Below are positions 61,191 through 64,000 of a DNA stretch of 64,000 bases, piece after piece. The notes under the pieces are model-generated. The model ran no database searches. It was not told where the DNA came from and worked only from the letters and a program-made list of their open reading frames with translations. Position numbers and translations under genes: made by a program. How positions within the stretch are numbered: the first letter of the stretch is position 1; each line of letters opens with the position of its first letter. Location of the stretch: assembly GCF_000956175.1 (NCBI RefSeq), contig NZ_CP011070.1:1-64000 (forward strand), given 5' to 3'. Source of the stretch: Nitrosopumilus adriaticus. GTDB taxonomy: Archaea > Thermoproteota > Nitrososphaeria > Nitrososphaerales > Nitrosopumilaceae.

Positions 61191-62636
61191 ATGAAAAAGG
61201 AATTGTCCTTTGCGTTAAACTATGCATTAAACAAAGGATTTCAAATTCATCCAGATGCTTTTAAAATATTAGAAAATGTAGATGTTAAAAAATTAGAGAA
61301 AATTATCAAAGAAATAGTAAGAGAGAAAACCAAACAGAAATTATTTCAGATAAATCAAGATGATTTGGAGACATATTTAGGGATCAAAGAGGATCTTACA
61401 TTACAAAGTGAAATTAAGATAATTTCTGAGCCTAGTAGTAAAATAACATCAGGAGAAGGGGTAAAAGGTTACAATGCTTTGTTTTCTAGTCGATTTAACA
61501 AGCTTAAACGAATAATTTCAGATAGGCCAGAGTCTAAAATGCTCAAATCTGCAGCTTCTGTAAAAACAGCAAAATCGGAAGAAGACATCTATGTGTGTGG
61601 TCTTCTAACTACAAGAAATATTGAAAGAAATATCACCAAATTGATTTTAGAAGATCCCTCTGGGACTTTTGAGGGTATTATTTTTGATAATGAATTACAA
61701 AAAACGGCAAATACGCTATTAATGGATCAATTTGTCATGGCTAGAATTAGCACAGGAAAGAATTCAGGATATATTATTAAAGATTTGATTTTGCCTGACA
61801 TTCCAGATCAAGCTAAAAACAAATCAGAATCTGAAGCGTATGCAGTTTTTCTATCAGATCTTCATATTGGAAGTAAGTACTTTATGGAGGAGGAATTCTC
61901 AGAGTTTGTTTCTTGGTTATCAAGTCCGGATCCTGTTGCAAGAAAAATTCGTTTTGTCCTTATTGGTGGAGATGTTGTAGATGGTGTTGGAATTTACCCA
62001 AATCAGGATAAAGAATTAGTTTGTCAAACTATTCAAGAGCAATTAAAAAAAGCAGAAGATTTGATTGATAAAATTCCAAAAAATGTAAAAATTATCATAA
62101 TGCCGGGTAATCACGACCCTGGCAGAAGAGCACTTCCTCAGCCTGCTATTCCAAAAAAATACAATTCAGGGTTGTGGGAAAGAGAAAATGTAGTAATGGT
62201 TGGAAATCCGGCCTTGGTGTCTTTGAATGGGGTCAAAATTATGATGTTTCATGGACAAAGTATCGATGATATTGTAAAGACCACCCCAGGCCTAAGTTAT
62301 GATAAACCAACCAATGTGATGAGACATCTATTGCGAGCAAGACATCTTAGTCCCATTTATGGCAGTCAAACACCAATAGCTCCTGAAATGGAAGATCTTT
62401 TAGTAATTGAGGATATTCCAGATATTTTTCATGTAGGTCATGTTCATAGAGCAGAATTAGACATGTACAAGGGAATTTTGTTAGTTAATTCTGGTTCATG
62501 GCAAAAACAGACACCATTTCAAGCCAGTGTTGGTATGACTCCAAATCCAGGAATTGCCATAATGGTGAATTTGAAAACTTTTCAAGTCTTCCATGAAAAT
62601 TATAGTTCAAACTCAAACAATATCTTGCAAAGTTAA
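61191..62636 (+). CDS. dp1: DNA polymerase D small subunit (DP1)
   Basis: 481 residues from ATG 61191 (TTG at 61185 is an alternative); a TATA-like gatttaattaaa (61159-61170) is about 26 bases upstream. An OB-fold part (about 125-205) precedes a calcineurin-like phosphoesterase domain with FLSDLHIGSKYF (about 221-232), VLIGGDVVDGVG, MPGNHDPGRRALPQP (about 305-319) and HVGHVHRAELDM. These residues form the 3'-5' exonuclease metal site of DP1. Together with DP2 (not in the window) it makes the replicative PolD. The 3' end overlaps cdc6 by 24 bases. Confidence 0.95.
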   Translation: MKKELSFALNYALNKGFQIHPDAFKILENVDVKKLEKIIKEIVREKTKQKLFQINQDDLETYLGIKEDLTLQSEIKIISEPSSKITSGEGVKGYNALFSSRFNKLKRIISDRPESKMLKSAASVKTAKSEEDIYVCGLLTTRNIERNITKLILEDPSGTFEGIIFDNELQKTANTLLMDQFVMARISTGKNSGYIIKDLILPDIPDQAKNKSESEAYAVFLSDLHIGSKYFMEEEFSEFVSWLSSPDPVARKIRFVLIGGDVVDGVGIYPNQDKELVCQTIQEQLKKAEDLIDKIPKNVKIIIMPGNHDPGRRALPQPAIPKKYNSGLWERENVVMVGNPALVSLNGVKIMMFHGQSIDDIVKTTPGLSYDKPTNVMRHLLRARHLSPIYGSQTPIAPEMEDLLVIEDIPDIFHVGHVHRAELDMYKGILLVNSGSWQKQTPFQASVGMTPNPGIAIMVNLKTFQVFHENYSSNSNNILQS

Positions 62637-63818
62637 ATCATCTTTGAAAGTCTTTTTAATCATTTCAGATGCTATTGTAAGTTTGTATTTTTTTGTCCTT
62701 CCATGAATTCCTTGATGAATTAATCTTCCAGAGATTAATCCAGATAATTCAATTTCACTTAGCATTTGCGTGATTCTTCTTTGAGTTAATTCGTCTTTTC
62801 CAACCACTTTACAGAGATTTTTGTATGAAGAGTAAATCTCCCCAGTAGAAGAGCCATTTGCCTTCATTATTGCTATAAGAACCAATTTTTCGTGTAGTGG
62901 GAATGATTTAAGAGATTTTTCTTCTTTATTTTCCTCAATTTTTTGGGAGGCTTCTCTAACATGCTCTATTGTAACTTTATCAGATTGTTGTCGCTCAGCA
63001 AGCTCACCGGCAACACGTAGTAAATCAATAGCTCTCCGTGCATCACCATGCTCTCCACCTGCCAGAGCAGCTATGAGGTTTAGGGCTGGTACATCTACAG
63101 AGTTTTCAATAAATGATTCATTGATTCTTTCTTGAAGAATTTTTTTTATTTGTTCAACATCATAGTTTGTAAAAACTACTTCCTCTTCTCCCAGACTGCT
63201 AATCACTCTAGGATCTAGTTTTTCTTTAAAAGTCAGGTCATTAGATATTCCAACCAAAGTTAGAGAACCCCCTTCTTCAAGTCGTTCGTTTGCTCTTGTA
63301 AGTTGATAGAGAATATCTTTTCCTGTTTTAGCCACTAATTGGGCTAGATAATCAATTTCATCAATTACAAAAATTGCATTAAGTTTCCCACTTCTTATTT
63401 TATTGAGTAGTCTTTTGAAGACCTCACTAATTGCAAGGCCTGTATTGGGTAATTCGTCCTCTTCTAAGCCTAATTGCCTACCTAAACTTACTAATAATCC
63501 ATATAATGTTGTCTCTTCTTTTGAATTAGTGTAAATTAATTTTATTGGAAAATCGGATTTTTCCACTCTTTCTTGAATTTTATCAATAACTCTTCTCACC
63601 ACAAGTGTCTTACCTGTTCCAGGTTTTCCATAAACTAATAGATTTGATGGTCTTGATTGTTTTAGGATTGGTAGTAATGATTGGGTTACTTGTTCTAATT
63701 CAGATTCTCTATGTAAGATAATTGGTGGTTTGTAAGAATAATGAAGACTTTCTCGATTTTTAATAATTGATTTTCCAGATTCGGCTGCATCTAACAATCT
63801 ATCTATAGGATCAGACAT
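62613..63818 (-). CDS. cdc6: Orc1/Cdc6 replication initiator
   Basis: About 401 residues from ATG 63818 (GTG 63824 also possible). AAA+ core: VYGKPGTGKTLVVRRV (Walker A, about 62-77) and IFVIDEIDYLAQ (Walker B, about 149-160), then GEHGDARRAIDLLRVAGELA (sensor 2). The C-terminal winged helix (about 310-395: YKNLCKVVGKDELTQRRITQ, HGRTKKYKL) binds origin DNA. It starts inside the first ORB-like element of the candidate origin and overlaps DP1 at its 3' end, so replication genes cluster here. Confidence 0.96.
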   Translation of the reverse strand: MSDPIDRLLDAAESGKSIIKNRESLHYSYKPPIILHRESELEQVTQSLLPILKQSRPSNLLVYGKPGTGKTLVVRRVIDKIQERVEKSDFPIKLIYTNSKEETTLYGLLVSLGRQLGLEEDELPNTGLAISEVFKRLLNKIRSGKLNAIFVIDEIDYLAQLVAKTGKDILYQLTRANERLEEGGSLTLVGISNDLTFKEKLDPRVISSLGEEEVVFTNYDVEQIKKILQERINESFIENSVDVPALNLIAALAGGEHGDARRAIDLLRVAGELAERQQSDKVTIEHVREASQKIEENKEEKSLKSFPLHEKLVLIAIMKANGSSTGEIYSSYKNLCKVVGKDELTQRRITQMLSEIELSGLISGRLIHQGIHGRTKKYKLTIASEMIKKTFKDDLTLQDIV

Positions 63819-63840
63819 ACTCACACACCTTCATTTCCAA
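63819..63840 (-). other. ORB-like element 1
   Basis: Minus-strand sequence TTGGAAATGAAGGTGTGTGA plus GT. It matches element 2 at 17 of 22 positions in inverted orientation. The TGGAAA core followed by a G-rich half resembles archaeal origin recognition boxes. Confidence 0.55.
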
Positions 63841-63968
63841 TGTATCTATCATATCCATATCTAAATTAAGAGAGTATAGAATACAACAGTAATTGTAGTT
63901 TAGTTTGTAATTAATTATTTTTAGTTAGTTTTAGATTTTCTTAAAAAAAATAATTAAAAAAAGATAGA
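63841..63968. other. AT-rich unwinding-type stretch of the candidate replication origin
   Basis: 128 bp between the two inverted ORB-like elements, very AT-rich (aattaattatttttagttag, ttcttaaaaaaaataattaa) and with no open frame. This is the usual place for a duplex unwinding element beside cdc6. The origin may continue beyond base 64000. Confidence 0.5.
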
Positions 63969-63990
63969 GTGGAAATATTGGTGTGTGGGT
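63969..63990 (+). other. ORB-like element 2
   Basis: GTGGAAATATTGGTGTGTGG followed by GT. The first part (GTGGAAA) and the later G-rich part resemble the known archaeal ORB layout (GTGGAAAC then GGGG). Inverted relative to element 1. Confidence 0.55.
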
Positions 63991-64000
63991 TTAGTCCAAA

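Overview
The window looks like a chromosome segment of an ammonia-oxidising archaeon of the Nitrososphaerota (Thaumarchaeota), close to Nitrosopumilus. This is inferred from the gene mix: ESCRT-III (Cdv) paralogs, the small subunit of DNA polymerase D, Orc1/Cdc6, two TFB factors, Cdc48, cobalamin methyltransferases, the aconitase-X pair of the archaeal mevalonate route, a CFI-box protein and many secreted proteins with one membrane anchor. The DNA is AT-rich and tightly packed. Many genes look leaderless: a TATA box sits about 25 bases before an ATG, GTG or TTG. No tRNA, rRNA, insertion sequence, prophage or CRISPR array was seen.

Layout. 1-12156: a cell-surface locus with a cut-off secreted protein, a very large repeat-rich surface protein of about 3,330 residues, and a 16-copy 23-bp tandem repeat. 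12144-16774: a glutamate-racemase homolog lacking both catalytic cysteines, an ESCRT-III paralog, a dolichyl-phosphate sugar transferase fused to a GtrA domain, and secreted proteins. 16794-19392: cobalamin operon (cbiT, cbiL, cbiF). 19497-23660: RqcH/NFACT, the two aconitase-X subunits and endonuclease III. 24340-26208: sulfate assimilation (sat, cysH); cysQ and cysC lie at 42557-43879. 26293-31405: a ThiI-like protein with a ruined PP-loop, a glycosyltransferase, a structured RNA candidate, an SDR and a flippase-like protein. 31784-35781: GPN GTPase, thrB and preQ0/archaeosine genes (queC, folE, queE). 36062-38437: a cassette with a small wHTH regulator, a membrane-tethered wHTH sensor and a secreted helical protein. 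38756-41392: a coiled-coil protein, the second ESCRT-III paralog and a second structured RNA candidate. 43917-51062: hemerythrin, Na+/H+ antiporter, CrcB and two TFBs. 51837-54519: hsp20-cdc48 proteostasis operon. 55362-61114: type II NADH dehydrogenase, secreted cyclophilin with a CFI box, CbiE, degenerate cupredoxin, SpoIIM-like protein. 61191-64000: DP1, Orc1/Cdc6 and a candidate replication origin.

The most unusual signals are: (a) an inverted pair of ORB-like elements around an AT-rich stretch beside cdc6; (b) one promoter motif at identical spacing before both ESCRT-III paralogs; (c) the Ser/Ser glutamate-racemase homolog, whose 3' end is formed by the 23-bp array; (d) two structured RNA candidates at 28698-28761 and 41293-41392; (e) the membrane-tethered regulator cassette with a palindrome and a direct repeat in its promoter; and (f) a cupredoxin-like and a ThiI-like protein that have lost their active-site residues. 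Functions come from motif recognition by eye; no database search was run.
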